From contig NZ_LT670848.1 of assembly GCF_900142975.1 (NCBI RefSeq), positions 3,946,000 to 4,009,999 on the forward strand: DNA of 64,000 nucleotides, written 5' to 3'. Positions within the stretch are counted from its first letter, which is position 1, and each line of letters begins with the position of its first letter. The stretch is from Salegentibacter salegens (GTDB lineage: Bacteria > Bacteroidota > Bacteroidia > Flavobacteriales > Flavobacteriaceae). A model generated the notes under the pieces. The model made no database searches. It was not told where the DNA came from and saw only the letters and a program-made list of their open reading frames with translations. This document shows positions 7,892 through 17,942 of the stretch, in pieces. The position numbers and the translations under genes were made by a program.

Positions 7892-8516
7892 TACGGTAGC
7901 AATTGTAGACGATCACACCTTATTTGCGCAATCCTTAAAAAATATGGTGAACTCGTTTCCGGAATATGAAGTGGCGGGAATTCATAAAAATGGCAAGGAA
8001 TTGGTCACCCAATTTGAGGCGAACCAACCCAAACCAGACCTGGTTTTACTGGATATTAGGATGCCAATAATGGATGGCCCTGAAACGATGAGTTGGCTTA
8101 AAGAAAATTTTCCCGACCAAAAAGTTTTGGCGCTTACTATGGAAGACGATGAGGAAACCGTGACTTTTATGGTGAAATTGGGTTGTCGCGGTTATTTGTT
8201 AAAAGATATAGATCCCGATGAGTTTAAGTTTGCCCTGGATGAAGTGATAAAAGAAGGCTTTTTCTATAGCGATGCGGTTTCTGAAGCCATTAAAAATAAG
8301 AATAAAGAAAATAAACTCGTTAACCTTACCAAACGTGAACTGGAATTTCTTAGCTTGGCTTGTTCTGAAATGACCTATAAAGAAGTGGCGAACGAAATGA
8401 ACCTTAGCCCAAAAACCATAGATGGATATCGTGAAAGTTTGTTTCATAAACTAAACGTAAGAAGTCGAACCGGTTTGGTTTTGTATGCTATTAAACACAG
8501 GATTTTGTTGTTGTAA
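7884..8516 (+). CDS. LuxR-family response regulator
   Basis: The 210-residue regulator has a receiver domain (acidic pair Asp9/Asp10, phosphorylation site Asp57 in LVLLDIRMP, Lys in GYLLKDI) and a C-terminal LuxR-type helix-turn-helix (LTKRELEFLSLACSEMTYKE, then NLSPKTIDGYRESLFHKL). It is expected to be phosphorylated by the adjacent kinase and to bind DNA as a dimer. It ends a four-gene operon starting at 6011. Targets are unknown. No clear intrinsic terminator follows; three stem-loop repeats lie downstream. Confidence 0.94.
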   Translation: MNNTVAIVDDHTLFAQSLKNMVNSFPEYEVAGIHKNGKELVTQFEANQPKPDLVLLDIRMPIMDGPETMSWLKENFPDQKVLALTMEDDEETVTFMVKLGCRGYLLKDIDPDEFKFALDEVIKEGFFYSDAVSEAIKNKNKENKLVNLTKRELEFLSLACSEMTYKEVANEMNLSPKTIDGYRESLFHKLNVRSRTGLVLYAIKHRILLL

Positions 8517-8538
8517 GCTTCTTGCACCTCTATTTTAA

Positions 8539-8903
8539 CGTCATGCTGAACTCGTTTCAGACTTTATCCCGAATTTTCTTCGGGAATCCAGGAATGAAAT
8601 AAGTGAGCTGTATTTTTTGAGAATTAAAAACAGCCTATACCCTGAAATAAATTCAGGGTGACGAATTCCACGTCATGCTGAACTGGTTTCAGCATCTAAC
8701 ATGATTTGTGTTCTCCACAACTTAGACCTCCGAATAAATTTCGGAGCAGGCTCTGAAATCAATGTGACGTGCGTGAGATTCTTTTTTCACCTCTTGTTGA
8801 ACTCATTTTTAATATTTTTCCACGTCATGCTGAACTTATTTCAGCATCTAAGATGAAAAGTAGTTAAGCTCTACTTAGACCCTGAAACAAGTTCAGGGTG
8901 ACG
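8539..8903. repeat. Three adjacent CGTCATGCTGAA stem-loop repeats
   Basis: Copies at 8539-8663, 8671-8769 and 8823-8903 fill most of the gap 8517-9038. Each has outer arms CGTCA(TG)CTGAAC and GTTCAG(GG)TGACG, an arm GCTGAA...TTCAGC and an arm CCTGAAA..TTCAGG, so it can fold into a three-way junction. The first two copies are expanded by inserted hairpins (for example CCCGAAttttcTTCGGG and CTCCGAAtaaaTTTCGGAG). No coding potential is seen. The bases from 8904 to 9038 hold a TATCTTCGC box (9010-9018) that may be the promoter of the next gene. Confidence 0.8.
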
Positions 8904-9038
8904 TCAAACTTAAGGGTGACGTTTAACGCAGATAGGACACAATTCCGAAAAATTATCCGTGAATTCGTGGCAAATCACTTTCCCATTTTTAAACCATTAC
9001 TTTCTGCTGTATCTTCGCAATCTCAAAAAAATAATGTC

Positions 9039-10562
9039 GTGAACGAAACTCCCAAAATTGAACTTCGAAATTTAAAGCTTAAAGATTATCAGGAACTTAA
9101 AGTTTCTATGATAAAGAGCTACCAGAAAATGCCAGAGGAATACTGGAGTAAAGACGAAATTAGGAACCTGGTCAATAAATTTCCCGAAGGGCAGTTTTGC
9201 ATAATTATAGACAATAAAATTGCCGGCTGTGCACTTTCTATCATTATCGATTCTAAAAAGTTTGATGAAGATCATACTTACGATGAAATTATTGGTGGTG
9301 AAAATTTTTCTACCCACACTAAAAACGGTGATATTTTATACGGAATAGATGTTTTTATTCATCCAGATTACCGCGGAATGCGCTTGGGAAGACGTTTATA
9401 CGAAGCCCGAAAAGAGGTTTGTGAGCAGCTTAATCTAAAATCTATTGTGTTTGGTGGGCGTATTCCTAATTACGCGACATATTCTAAAGAACTCACCCCT
9501 AAAAAATATATTGAGAAAGTAAAACTGCAGGAAATTCATGATCCTGTGTTGTCTTTTCAGCTTTCTAACGATTTTCACGTAAAAAAAGTAATTAAAGGCT
9601 ATTTGCCCGGTGATGCCGAAAGTAAGGAATATGCGGTATTAATGGAGTGGAATAATATTTACTACACCAAAACCACTAAATTGATTGATACGCCCAAAAC
9701 CGTAGTTCGGCTTGGTTTGGTACAATGGCAAATGCGACTTTTTAAGGATTATGATGCGCTGGTTTCACAAATTGAATTCTTTGTAGATGCGGTAAGTGAT
9801 TATCAGAGTGATTTTATTCTTTTTCCTGAATTGTTCAACGCGCCACTTATGGCCGAATTTAACGAGTTAACTGAACCTGAGGCTATCCGTGGACTTTCAA
9901 CGTATACCGAACGTTTGCTGGAAACCTTCCAGGAATTTGCGGTGAATTACAATATAAATATCATCACCGGAAGTATGCCTATGGTGATTGGTGAACATAT
10001 GTATAATGTTGGTTTTTTATGTCGCCGCGACGGAAGTTATGAGCGTTATGAAAAATTACATATTACTCCGGCTGAAGAATCGGCCTGGGGAATGAAGGGC
10101 GGTAGCAAACTCCAAACCTTTGATACCGATTGCGGAAAAATTGGTGTACTAATTTGTTATGATATTGAATTTCCTGAAGTTGGCCGAATTTTAGCCGAAG
10201 AAGGAATGAATATTCTTTTTGTTCCATTTATGACCGATACGCAAAACGGATATTCTCGTGTAAAAATATGCGCACAGGCCAGGGCGGTAGAAAATGAATG
10301 TTATGTTGCCATTGCAGGATCTGTAGGGAATTTACCCAAAGTAAATAATATGGACATCCAGTATGCTCAAAGCGCGGTATTAACGCCTTCAGATTTCGCA
10401 TTTCCCGTAAACGGAATAAAAGCCGAAGCCACCCCAAATACTGAAAGTACCTTATTAGTAGATGTAGACCTGGATCTACTAAAAGAGCTGCACGCTTTTG
10501 GAAGTGTTAGAAATATGAAAGACAGGAGGAAGGATTTGTATTCTTTAAAGAAGAAAAAGTAG
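9039..10562 (+). CDS. Bifunctional GNAT acyltransferase / carbon-nitrogen hydrolase
   Basis: With the GTG start at 9039 the protein has 507 residues: a GNAT domain (about 8-195; IHPDYRGMRLGRRLYEARK is the acetyl-CoA loop) fused to a nitrilase-superfamily domain (about 220-490; catalytic Glu in LFPELFNAP, Lys in YEKLHITPAEE, Cys in GVLICYDIEFPE). The frame stays open upstream to a GTG at 8898, but that lies inside a stem-loop repeat and would add 47 unrelated residues. A -7-like TATCTTCGC at 9010-9018 also favours 9039. This fusion is common in Flavobacteriaceae; its substrate is unknown to me, perhaps an amide or an N-acyl compound. Confidence 0.9.
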   Translation: MNETPKIELRNLKLKDYQELKVSMIKSYQKMPEEYWSKDEIRNLVNKFPEGQFCIIIDNKIAGCALSIIIDSKKFDEDHTYDEIIGGENFSTHTKNGDILYGIDVFIHPDYRGMRLGRRLYEARKEVCEQLNLKSIVFGGRIPNYATYSKELTPKKYIEKVKLQEIHDPVLSFQLSNDFHVKKVIKGYLPGDAESKEYAVLMEWNNIYYTKTTKLIDTPKTVVRLGLVQWQMRLFKDYDALVSQIEFFVDAVSDYQSDFILFPELFNAPLMAEFNELTEPEAIRGLSTYTERLLETFQEFAVNYNINIITGSMPMVIGEHMYNVGFLCRRDGSYERYEKLHITPAEESAWGMKGGSKLQTFDTDCGKIGVLICYDIEFPEVGRILAEEGMNILFVPFMTDTQNGYSRVKICAQARAVENECYVAIAGSVGNLPKVNNMDIQYAQSAVLTPSDFAFPVNGIKAEATPNTESTLLVDVDLDLLKELHAFGSVRNMKDRRKDLYSLKKKK

Positions 10563-11080
10563 GTTTCAGTAAGCAGTCTCAGTTTTCAGTAGGCAGTTTT
10601 GCTCGTTATCGAGAGCGCGGAACGAGCGCGGCGATCTGCCCTTAGAAGGAAGGGTTTTTCTCAATAGATTGCTTCAGTTGTCCCTCCTTCGCAATGAAGC
10701 TTGTTTTTTTCTGCACTTAGCGAGGCCAGGGCCGTGGTAATCTCTTCTGAAAAAGATAGTGATCTTCGAGGATCGGGTGGAATTATCAAATTATTAGAAA
10801 TTCACCCGAAAACACTCAAAAAACAAAAAATACCCTAATAAATTAAGAATACTTCAATAGCCCGAAATTCTTGAAATTTTGGGCTTTTTAGTATTGAAAT
10901 TTTTCCTCTCCAAAAAGTCTTTTCAGCTATCGTAATTAAAACAGGTTTAAAATACTGATAAACAGCTATTTAAATCTGTTATTTTTATTCCGAAAGTAGT
11001 GCTTTTTATTCCGAAAATACTGCCTTGACAACTTATCGGCTTACTTTTAATCTTTAAATCACACGAAGAAGAAATAAGTA
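10563..11080. other. Intergenic region upstream of ilvD
   Basis: 518 bases without a credible ORF. The first part has a degenerate GATTGCTTC...TTCGCAATGA repeat (about 10667-10698) and GC-rich patches (GCGCGGAACGAGCGCGGCG). The hairpin at 10859-10889 follows, then AT-rich DNA with two copies of TTTTTATTCCGAAA at 10981-11015. I found no leader peptide rich in Ile, Val or Leu codons and no confident promoter. Confidence 0.6.
10859..10889 (+). terminator. Hairpin with T-run upstream of ilvD
   Basis: AGCCCGAAATT (10859-10869) pairs with AATTTTGGGCT (10875-10885, one G-T pair), followed by TTTT. Outer arms AATACT/AGTATT (about 10848 and 10892) extend the stem. It ends transcription from upstream or attenuates ilvD, 190 bases before the start codon. 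No Ile/Val leader ORF accompanies it. Confidence 0.55.
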
Positions 11081-12754
11081 ATGCATAACAAATTCAGTAA
11101 AGTTTTAACACAAAGCGATTCGCAACCGGCATCACAGGCAATGTTGCACGCAATAGGTTTAACCAAAGAAGATTTTAAAAAACCATTTGTTGGTATTGCC
11201 AGTACCGGTTACGAGGGCAATCCGTGTAATATGCACCTTAACGATTTGGCTAAATTGGTTAAAAAGGGCGCTAATGAGAATGAGCTTGTTGGTTTAATTT
11301 TTAATACCATCGGTGTTAGTGACGGGATTTCTATGGGAACCCCGGGAATGCGATATTCGCTGCCATCTCGCGATATTATTGCTGATTCTATGGAAACGGT
11401 AATTCACGCGATGTCTTACGATGCATTGATCACCGTGGTGGGATGCGATAAAAATATGCCCGGTGCGCTTATGGCAATGTTAAGAATTAACCGTCCGTCA
11501 ATTTTGGTTTATGGTGGTACAATTGCTTCCGGTTGTCATGACGGTAAAAAACTGGATGTAGTTTCCGCTTTTGAAGCCTGGGGTGCAAAAACTGCTGGAG
11601 ATATAGATAAAGAAGAATACGAAAGCATTATAGAAAAAGCTTGTCCCGGCGCAGGTGCCTGCGGTGGGATGTACACCGCGAATACCATGGCTTCGGCTAT
11701 TGAAGCTTTGGGGATGGCTTTACCCTATAATTCTTCTAATCCAGCGGTGGGTGAAGAAAAGAAAACCGAGAGCGAAGAAGCAGGAAAGGCGGTTCGTTTA
11801 CTAATTGAAAAAGATATTAAACCCCGCGATATAGTGAATCGTAAATCGCTGGAAAATGCTATTCGATTACTTACCGTTTTAGGTGGATCTACAAATGCGG
11901 TATTACACTTTTTGGCTATCGCGAAATCAGCTGAGGTTGATTTTAACTTAACCGATTTTGAAAAAATATGTGATAGTACCCCGTTTTTGGCTGATCTAAA
12001 ACCAAGCGGAAAGTACGCGATGGAAGATGTTCATAGAATAGGCGGAATTCCCGCGGTTCTAAAATATATGCTGAAAAACGATATGCTTCACGGCGACTGT
12101 TTGACCGTAACCGGAAAGAGCTTAGCTGAAAACCTGGCTGATGTTCCAGATATGGAAGAAGGCCAGGATGTATTTAGACCTTTGGATAACCCGATAAAGA
12201 AAACCGGGCATATCAGGATTCTCTACGGAAACCTTGCTGAAGGCGGTTCTGTGGCGAAAATTACCGGAAAAGAAGGTTTGCAATTTACCGGAACAGCTAA
12301 AGTATTTAATAGTGAATATGATGCTAACGATGGAATTTCAGAAGGAAAAGTAAAAAAAGGAGATGTCGTCGTCATTCGGTATGAGGGCCCAAAAGGTGGT
12401 CCTGGAATGCCGGAAATGCTTAAGCCTACTTCAGCAATAATGGGTGCGAAACTCGGCAAAGATGTGGCTTTGATTACTGATGGAAGATTTTCAGGCGGAA
12501 CCCACGGTTTTGTCGTCGGGCATATTACCCCGGAAGCCCAGGAAGGTGGTTTGCTGGCATTCCTGAAAGATGGAGACCAGATTACCATAAATGCTGAAAC
12601 TAATAAAATTGAAGTTGCGCTTTCAGCAGAAGAAATAGAGAAAAGAAAAGAAAATTGGAAAGCCCCCGCTTTAAAATTTAATAAGGGTGTGCTTTACAAA
12701 TATGCAAGAACGGTTTCATCGGCCTCACAAGGTTGTGTTACCGACGAATTTTAA
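11081..12754 (+). CDS. ilvD: Dihydroxy-acid dehydratase
   Basis: The 557-residue enzyme dehydrates 2,3-dihydroxy-isovalerate and 2,3-dihydroxy-3-methylvalerate to the keto acids of valine and isoleucine. Iron-sulfur ligands are visible in [13 protein letters not shown] and in [16 protein letters not shown]; the C-terminal [20 protein letters not shown] is the family signature. Length matches IlvD (about 560). It leads the ilvDBNCA operon; ilvB follows after 11 bases. Confidence 0.97.
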   Translation: MHNKFSKVLTQSDSQPASQAMLHAIGLTKEDFKKPFVGIASTGYEGNPCNMHLNDLAKLVKKGANENELVGLIFNTIGVSDGISMGTPGMRYSLPSRDIIADSMETVIHAMSYDALITVVGCDKNMPGALMAMLRINRPSILVYGGTIASGCHDGKKLDVVSAFEAWGAKTAGDIDKEEYESIIEKACPGAGACGGMYTANTMASAIEALGMALPYNSSNPAVGEEKKTESEEAGKAVRLLIEKDIKPRDIVNRKSLENAIRLLTVLGGSTNAVLHFLAIAKSAEVDFNLTDFEKICDSTPFLADLKPSGKYAMEDVHRIGGIPAVLKYMLKNDMLHGDCLTVTGKSLAENLADVPDMEEGQDVFRPLDNPIKKTGHIRILYGNLAEGGSVAKITGKEGLQFTGTAKVFNSEYDANDGISEGKVKKGDVVVIRYEGPKGGPGMPEMLKPTSAIMGAKLGKDVALITDGRFSGGTHGFVVGHITPEAQEGGLLAFLKDGDQITINAETNKIEVALSAEEIEKRKENWKAPALKFNKGVLYKYARTVSSASQGCVTDEF

Positions 12755-12765
12755 TAAGGTGAATT

Positions 12766-14499
12766 ATGGAAGTTAAAACAGCTAGTTTCGAAAAAACAGC
12801 TTCTCCAAAAACAACCACGGTTTCAGGAGCTGAAGCGGTGATAAAATGTTTGTTGGAGGAAGGGGTTGATACGCTTTACGGCTATCCCGGCGGAGCAATT
12901 ATGCCCGTCTACGATGAATTGTACAAATACCAAACCCAAATTCACCACGTCCTCACGCGCCACGAACAAGGCGCTACTCACGCTGCACAGGGTTATGCCA
13001 GGGTAAGCGGGAAAGTAGGTGTTGCTATGGCGACTTCGGGTCCCGGAGCCACCAATTTGGTGACAGGAATTGCCGATGCACAAATAGATTCTACACCCAT
13101 GGTATGTATCACCGGGCAGGTAGGTTCACATTTACTGGGAAGCGATGCTTTTCAGGAAACCGATATTATTGGGATTTCCACACCAATCACCAAGTGGAAT
13201 TATCAGGTGACTAAAGCTGAAGAAATTCCGGAAGTTTTAGCAAAAGCTTTTTTTATAGCACGTTCAGGAAGACCGGGACCTGTGTTGATTGATATTACAA
13301 AAGACGCGCAGTTTGCTACGCTAGATTTTTCATATAAAAAATGTTCAGGGATTAGAAGTTATAAACCTAAACCTGAAATTAATCTATTAGAAGTAGAAAG
13401 AGCTGCCGAAGCGATAAATAATGCCAAAAAACCTATGATCATTTTTGGTCAGGGAGTGATTTTAGGCGGTGCCGAAGAACTTTTTAAACAGGTAGTAGAG
13501 AAATCGGGTATTCCCGCTGCGTGGACCATTTTAGGACTGTCAGCTATGCCAACAGATCATCCGTTGAATGTGGGAATGGTTGGAATGCACGGCAATTATG
13601 GTCCGAATGTATTAACCAACGAATGTGATGTTTTAATCGCTATCGGGATGCGTTTTGACGACAGGGTAACCGGAAATTTGGAGAAATATGCCAAACAGGC
13701 TAAAGTGATTCATTTTGAAATAGATCCGGCTGAAATTAATAAAAACGTTTACGCCGATATTCCGGTTTTGGGGAACGTAAATGAAACCCTAAAAATCTTA
13801 TTGGAGCTTTTAAAACCGAATAAACACGAGGCCTGGCATCAAAAGTTTAAAGATTATTATCAAATTGAATTCGATAAAATCATTAAAAATGATTTAAATG
13901 CTGAGCGTGGAAAAATCGGAATGGCAGAAGTTATTGATGAGATCAATAAATGCTCAAAAGGAGATGCTGTAATCGTTTCAGATGTTGGTCAGCATCAAAT
14001 GGTGGCCTGTAGGTATTCAAAATTCAATCAAACCAGGAGTAATGTTACTTCCGGTGGACTTGGAACTATGGGATTTGCACTTCCAGCTGCAATTGGTGCT
14101 AAAATGGGTGCGCCAGAACGCGATGTGGTAGCAGTAATTGGCGATGGTGGTTACCAAATGACTATCCAGGAATTAGGAACTATTTTTCAAACAAAAGTTC
14201 CGGTAAAAATCGTGGTTTTAAATAACGATTTCCTCGGAATGGTGCGCCAGTGGCAACAGTTGTTTTTCGAAAAGCGATATGCTTCCACAGAAATGGTAAA
14301 TCCCGATTTTATAACGATTGCCAAAGGATATCATATTAAAGCCAAACAGGTAAGTGAGCGTGAAAATTTGAAAGATGCGGTTAAGGAAATGATGGATTCT
14401 AAAGAAGCTTATTTCCTTGAAGTAAAAGTTGAACAGGAAGAAAATGTATTCCCAATGGTGCCTACCGGGGCTTCAGTTTCTGAAATAAGATTAGAGTAA
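12766..14499 (+). CDS. ilvB: Acetolactate synthase, large subunit
   Basis: The 577-residue ThDP enzyme condenses pyruvate with pyruvate or 2-ketobutyrate. Visible are the N-terminal Pyr domain (GYPGGAIMPVYDEL, activating Glu in LTRHEQGATHAAQGYAR), the central FAD/DHON domain (GMVGMHGNYGPN) and the ThDP motif GDGGYQMTIQEL...VVLNNDFLGMVRQW. The start has an extra Thr/Lys-rich leader of about 17 residues before the conserved VSGAEAVIKCLL. Its stop overlaps the ilvN ATG by one base, so the two subunits are translationally coupled. Confidence 0.97.
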   Translation: MEVKTASFEKTASPKTTTVSGAEAVIKCLLEEGVDTLYGYPGGAIMPVYDELYKYQTQIHHVLTRHEQGATHAAQGYARVSGKVGVAMATSGPGATNLVTGIADAQIDSTPMVCITGQVGSHLLGSDAFQETDIIGISTPITKWNYQVTKAEEIPEVLAKAFFIARSGRPGPVLIDITKDAQFATLDFSYKKCSGIRSYKPKPEINLLEVERAAEAINNAKKPMIIFGQGVILGGAEELFKQVVEKSGIPAAWTILGLSAMPTDHPLNVGMVGMHGNYGPNVLTNECDVLIAIGMRFDDRVTGNLEKYAKQAKVIHFEIDPAEINKNVYADIPVLGNVNETLKILLELLKPNKHEAWHQKFKDYYQIEFDKIIKNDLNAERGKIGMAEVIDEINKCSKGDAVIVSDVGQHQMVACRYSKFNQTRSNVTSGGLGTMGFALPAAIGAKMGAPERDVVAVIGDGGYQMTIQELGTIFQTKVPVKIVVLNNDFLGMVRQWQQLFFEKRYASTEMVNPDFITIAKGYHIKAKQVSERENLKDAVKEMMDSKEAYFLEVKVEQEENVFPMVPTGASVSEIRLE

Positions 14500-15029
14500 T
14501 GGAAAAGAAAAATTTCACCGTTTCGATTTATACCGAAAACAACATAGGCCTTTTGAGTCGTATTGCGGCTATTTTTCAGAAAAGGCATATTAATATTGAG
14601 AGCATTACCGCTTCTAGAAGTGAAGTAAACGGGGTGATGCGCTTTATAATCGTAGTACAGGTCACAGAAGATCAGGTAAAAAAGATCGTTGGACAAATTG
14701 AAAAGCAAATAGAAGTAATTAAAGCTTTTTACCATACCGATGATGAAATGATCTACCAGGAAACCGCCTTGTATAAAGTAAATTCAGCCGATTTTGTTGA
14801 AGATCTTAATATTCAGGATTTTATAAAAGGATCTAACGCACGCATCGTGACGGTTACCCCAAAGTTTTTTGTCATTGAAAAAACTGGAAAACGTCATGAA
14901 ACCGATAGTCTTTACGAAAAATTAAAACCTTATGGATTGATGCAGTTCGTACGCTCTGGCACTATTGCAGTGACCAAGAACGAAATGCCAATCTCGAACA
15001 TTTTAGAACAATTTGATACAACCAATTAA
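14499..15029 (+). CDS. ilvN: Acetolactate synthase, small regulatory subunit
   Basis: The 176-residue protein has an N-terminal ACT domain (FTVSIYTENNIGLLSRIAAI, then FQKRHINIESITAS) and the C-terminal regulatory domain usual for IlvN/IlvH. It should bind valine and set feedback inhibition of IlvB. It is one base overlapped by ilvB and ends 9 bases before the preferred ilvC start. Confidence 0.96.
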   Translation: MEKKNFTVSIYTENNIGLLSRIAAIFQKRHINIESITASRSEVNGVMRFIIVVQVTEDQVKKIVGQIEKQIEVIKAFYHTDDEMIYQETALYKVNSADFVEDLNIQDFIKGSNARIVTVTPKFFVIEKTGKRHETDSLYEKLKPYGLMQFVRSGTIAVTKNEMPISNILEQFDTTN

Positions 15030-15038
15030 ATAAAAGTG

Positions 15039-16514
15039 ATGACGAATTATTTTAACAGTCTTTCTTTACGTGAACAATTAGCCCAACTGGGAACCTGTAG
15101 GTTTATGGGTAGTGATGAATTCAGCGACGGAGTGGCTGCTTTAAAAGGAAAAAAAATAGTAATTGTGGGCTGTGGTGCGCAAGGCTTAAATCAAGGTTTA
15201 AATATGCGCGATAGCGGACTGGATATTTCTTATGCGCTTCGGGAAGGAGCCATCAAAGAAAAACGCCAGTCTTTTAAAAACGCCTCAGAAAATAATTTTA
15301 AAGTTGGGACCTATGAAGAATTGATCCCAACCGCCGATCTGGTGATTAACCTTACGCCAGATAAGCAACATACCTCGGTAATAAAAGCCATCCAACCGCA
15401 TATTAAAAAAGATGCGGTGCTTTCTTATTCTCACGGCTTTAATATCGTGGAAGAAGGAATGAAAATTCGGGAAGATATTACCGTAATTATGGTGGCGCCA
15501 AAATGCCCTGGAAGTGAAGTTCGTGAAGAATATAAACGTGGTTTTGGAGTGCCGACTTTAATTGCGGTACATCCTGAAAACGATGCGCAGGGAATTGGTT
15601 TTGAATGGGCTAAAGCTTATGCCGTAGCCACCGGAGGAGATAAAGCCGGGGTTTTGGAATCTTCTTTTGTAGCTGAAGTAAAATCTGATTTAATGGGGGA
15701 ACAAACCATTTTATGCGGAGTGCTGCAAACTGGATCTATCCTGAGTTTTGATAAAATGGTGGCTGAAGGAGCAGAACCTGCTTACGCTGCGAAATTGATT
15801 CAGTATGGTTGGGAAACTATTACCGAAGCTTTAAAGCACGGTGGGATCACCAATATGATGGACAGGCTTTCAAATCCTGCCAAGATCAAGGCCGATGAGA
15901 TTTCCGAAGAATTAAAAGAAATTATGCGTCCACTTTTTCAAAAGCATATGGATGATATTATTTCTGGAGCCTTTAGCAGCAGAATGATGGAAGACTGGGC
16001 AAACGGCGATAAAGAATTGTTGGAATGGCGCGCTGCAACCGGGGAAACTGCTTTTGAAAAAACTGAAGCGACTTCAGCAGAAATAAAAGAACAGGAATAT
16101 TTTGATAAAGGAGTATTGTTGGTAGCCTTTGTAAAATCGGGCGTGGAACTGGCTTTTGAAACTATGGTAGAAGCAGGAATTATTGCCGATTCGGCTTATT
16201 ACGAATCGCTGCACGAAACTCCGCTAATCGCCAATACCATTGCGAGAAAGAAATTGTTTGAAATGAACAGGATAATTTCTGATACCGCGGAATATGGTTG
16301 CTATTTATTTGATCATTCGGCAAAACCTTTAATTAAAGATTATGTAAATGCTTTACCAAAAGAGGTGATAGGCCATTCTTTTGGAACCGATTATACCGGA
16401 GTGGATAATCAGCAGTTAATAGCCATTAATGATGAAATTAGGCAACACCCTGTGGAAAAAGTAGGAGGAAAGCTTAGAAAAGCGATGACTGCAATGAAAA
16501 AAATACAGGAATAA
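15039..16514 (+). CDS. ilvC: Ketol-acid reductoisomerase, class II
   Basis: The 491-residue protein is of the long class II type (E. coli-like, with a duplicated C-terminal knotted domain), not the 330-residue class I. The NADPH-binding Rossmann motif is [18 protein letters not shown], and [16 protein letters not shown] is the metal/active-site stretch. A GTG three bases before the chosen ATG (15036) is also in frame; the ATG gives the usual [13 protein letters not shown] start. It reduces and rearranges acetolactate and acetohydroxybutyrate. Confidence 0.96.
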   Translation: MTNYFNSLSLREQLAQLGTCRFMGSDEFSDGVAALKGKKIVIVGCGAQGLNQGLNMRDSGLDISYALREGAIKEKRQSFKNASENNFKVGTYEELIPTADLVINLTPDKQHTSVIKAIQPHIKKDAVLSYSHGFNIVEEGMKIREDITVIMVAPKCPGSEVREEYKRGFGVPTLIAVHPENDAQGIGFEWAKAYAVATGGDKAGVLESSFVAEVKSDLMGEQTILCGVLQTGSILSFDKMVAEGAEPAYAAKLIQYGWETITEALKHGGITNMMDRLSNPAKIKADEISEELKEIMRPLFQKHMDDIISGAFSSRMMEDWANGDKELLEWRAATGETAFEKTEATSAEIKEQEYFDKGVLLVAFVKSGVELAFETMVEAGIIADSAYYESLHETPLIANTIARKKLFEMNRIISDTAEYGCYLFDHSAKPLIKDYVNALPKEVIGHSFGTDYTGVDNQQLIAINDEIRQHPVEKVGGKLRKAMTAMKKIQE

Positions 16515-16517
16515 ATT

Positions 16518-17792
16518 ATGGATACTTTGCTGGCAGATAAAAAAATATACAAACCTCAATTAGCGGCGGTTAAAGAAGCAGCTGAGCGGATTTCTAAAGT
16601 GGTGGTAAAAACACCCTTGATGCAATCTTTTACCTATAGCAAAAAGTTTTCAGCTAATGTTATGCTGAAAAGGGAAGATTTGCAACAGGTGCGTTCTTAT
16701 AAAATTCGCGGGGCTTACAATAAAATCTCGAGTCTTCCGCAAGATCAGTTAGCTAAAGGGGTGATTTGTGCCAGCGCCGGAAATCATGCGCAAGGTGTAG
16801 CTTTTGCTTGTAATAAATTGCAGGTGAAAGGCGTAATCTATATGCCAATTACCACACCCAGGCAAAAAGTAGAACAAACAAATATGTTTGGTGGCGAGTG
16901 GGTTAAAGTGGTTTTAAAAGGGGATACTTTTGATGATTCTTATAAAAGTGCTATTAAACATGGTGATAAAAAAGGATTGGTTTTTATACATCCTTTTGAT
17001 GATGAAAAAGTGATTGAAGGCCAGGCCACTATTGGGCTGGAAATCTTGGAACAGGCAACTGAACCTATAGATTATGTTTTCGCCCCACTTGGGGGTGGCG
17101 GACTTTTAGCCGGATTGTCATCAATGTTTAAAGAACTATCACCAAATACAAAGATAATTGGTGTAGAGCCGGAGGGCGCACCTTCTATGACCTCTTCTTT
17201 AAAAGAAGGAAAATTGGTAGAATTAAAATCTATTGAACGGTTTGTAGATGGTGCCGCGGTGCAAAAAGTGGGAACCCGAAATTTTGAGATTTGTAAAGAA
17301 AATCTTGATCACATGATCACGGTACCTGAAGGTAAGATTTGCCAAAGTATCCTGGATCTTTATAACCAGGATGCAATTGTGGTAGAGCCAGCGGGAGCTA
17401 TGGCGATAAGTGCGCTCGATTTTTTTGCCGAAGATATTAAAGGTAAAAACGTGGTATGTATTGTAAGCGGCAGCAATAACGATATTACCCGAACTGCAGA
17501 GATTAAAGAACGGGCTCTTTTATATGCCGGTTTAAAGCACTATTTTGTAATAAGTTTCCCACAGCGTGCAGGTGCTCTGAAAGATTTTCTGGATAAGGTT
17601 TTAGGTCCTAAAGACGATATTACACATTTTGAATACTCAAAGAAGCATCATCGTGAAAATGCCCCAGCAGTTGTGGGGATAGAATTAAACGATCCTGCAG
17701 ATTTTGAGCCATTGGTTGCCAGGATGAAAGCGAAGAATTTTTACGGGGAATATCTCAACGATAAGCCTAATTTGTTTCAATATTTAGTATAA
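16518..17792 (+). CDS. ilvA: Threonine dehydratase, biosynthetic
   Basis: The 424-residue PLP enzyme turns threonine into 2-ketobutyrate for isoleucine. The PLP lysine lies in QQVRSYKIRGAYNKI, followed by CASAGNHAQGVA and the phosphate-binding GGGGLLAGLSS; the C-terminal 90 residues (HYFVISFPQRAGALKDFLDK) form a single ACT-like regulatory domain, as in the short IlvA form. It is the last ilv gene, 3 bases after ilvC. No terminator follows; the putative arginine-leader promoter begins immediately after its stop. Confidence 0.96.
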   Translation: MDTLLADKKIYKPQLAAVKEAAERISKVVVKTPLMQSFTYSKKFSANVMLKREDLQQVRSYKIRGAYNKISSLPQDQLAKGVICASAGNHAQGVAFACNKLQVKGVIYMPITTPRQKVEQTNMFGGEWVKVVLKGDTFDDSYKSAIKHGDKKGLVFIHPFDDEKVIEGQATIGLEILEQATEPIDYVFAPLGGGGLLAGLSSMFKELSPNTKIIGVEPEGAPSMTSSLKEGKLVELKSIERFVDGAAVQKVGTRNFEICKENLDHMITVPEGKICQSILDLYNQDAIVVEPAGAMAISALDFFAEDIKGKNVVCIVSGSNNDITRTAEIKERALLYAGLKHYFVISFPQRAGALKDFLDKVLGPKDDITHFEYSKKHHRENAPAVVGIELNDPADFEPLVARMKAKNFYGEYLNDKPNLFQYLV

Positions 17793-17796
17793 ATAT

Positions 17797-17826
17797 TTTG
17801 TTGGTTAAAATAATTATGTACATTTA
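17797..17826 (+). promoter_or_regulatory. Candidate promoter of the arginine leader/operon
   Basis: TTTG at 17797-17800, 18 bases, then TACATTTA at 17819-17826. This is close to the Bacteroidota TTTG-N19-TAnnTTTG consensus. It starts five bases after the ilvA stop and points into the Arg-rich leader ORF. Transcription would begin at about 17832, very near the leader's start codon. Confidence 0.55.
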
Positions 17827-17830
17827 CAAT

Positions 17831-17893
17831 ATGCTTTCAATGAAACAAATAATATTTCCCGTTTTTCGCTTCTTCCCGCGCCGCCGCAGGTAA
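17831..17893 (+). CDS. Candidate arginine leader peptide
   Basis: A 20-codon ORF (ATG 17831; in-frame second ATG at 17840 giving 17 codons) that reads MLSMKQIIFPVFRFFPRRRR and stops. Five of its codons are Arg, four of them consecutive just before the stop (CGC CGC CGC AGG). A run of regulatory-amino-acid codons at the end of a tiny ORF directly upstream of the matching biosynthetic operon is the signature of ribosome-stalling attenuation. It sits directly behind a plausible promoter. The stop codon lies 235 bases before the argA-like gene. No homolog is known to me. Confidence 0.6.
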   Translation: MLSMKQIIFPVFRFFPRRRR

Positions 17894-17942
17894 GAAGTAA
17901 AACTATTATTCTATTTTAATATTATTTGATTTTAATTATAAC

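Noticed and set aside
10900..11080. Possible Ile/Val/Leu leader peptide upstream of ilvD
   Set aside because: No short ORF enriched in those codons was found in any plus-strand frame.
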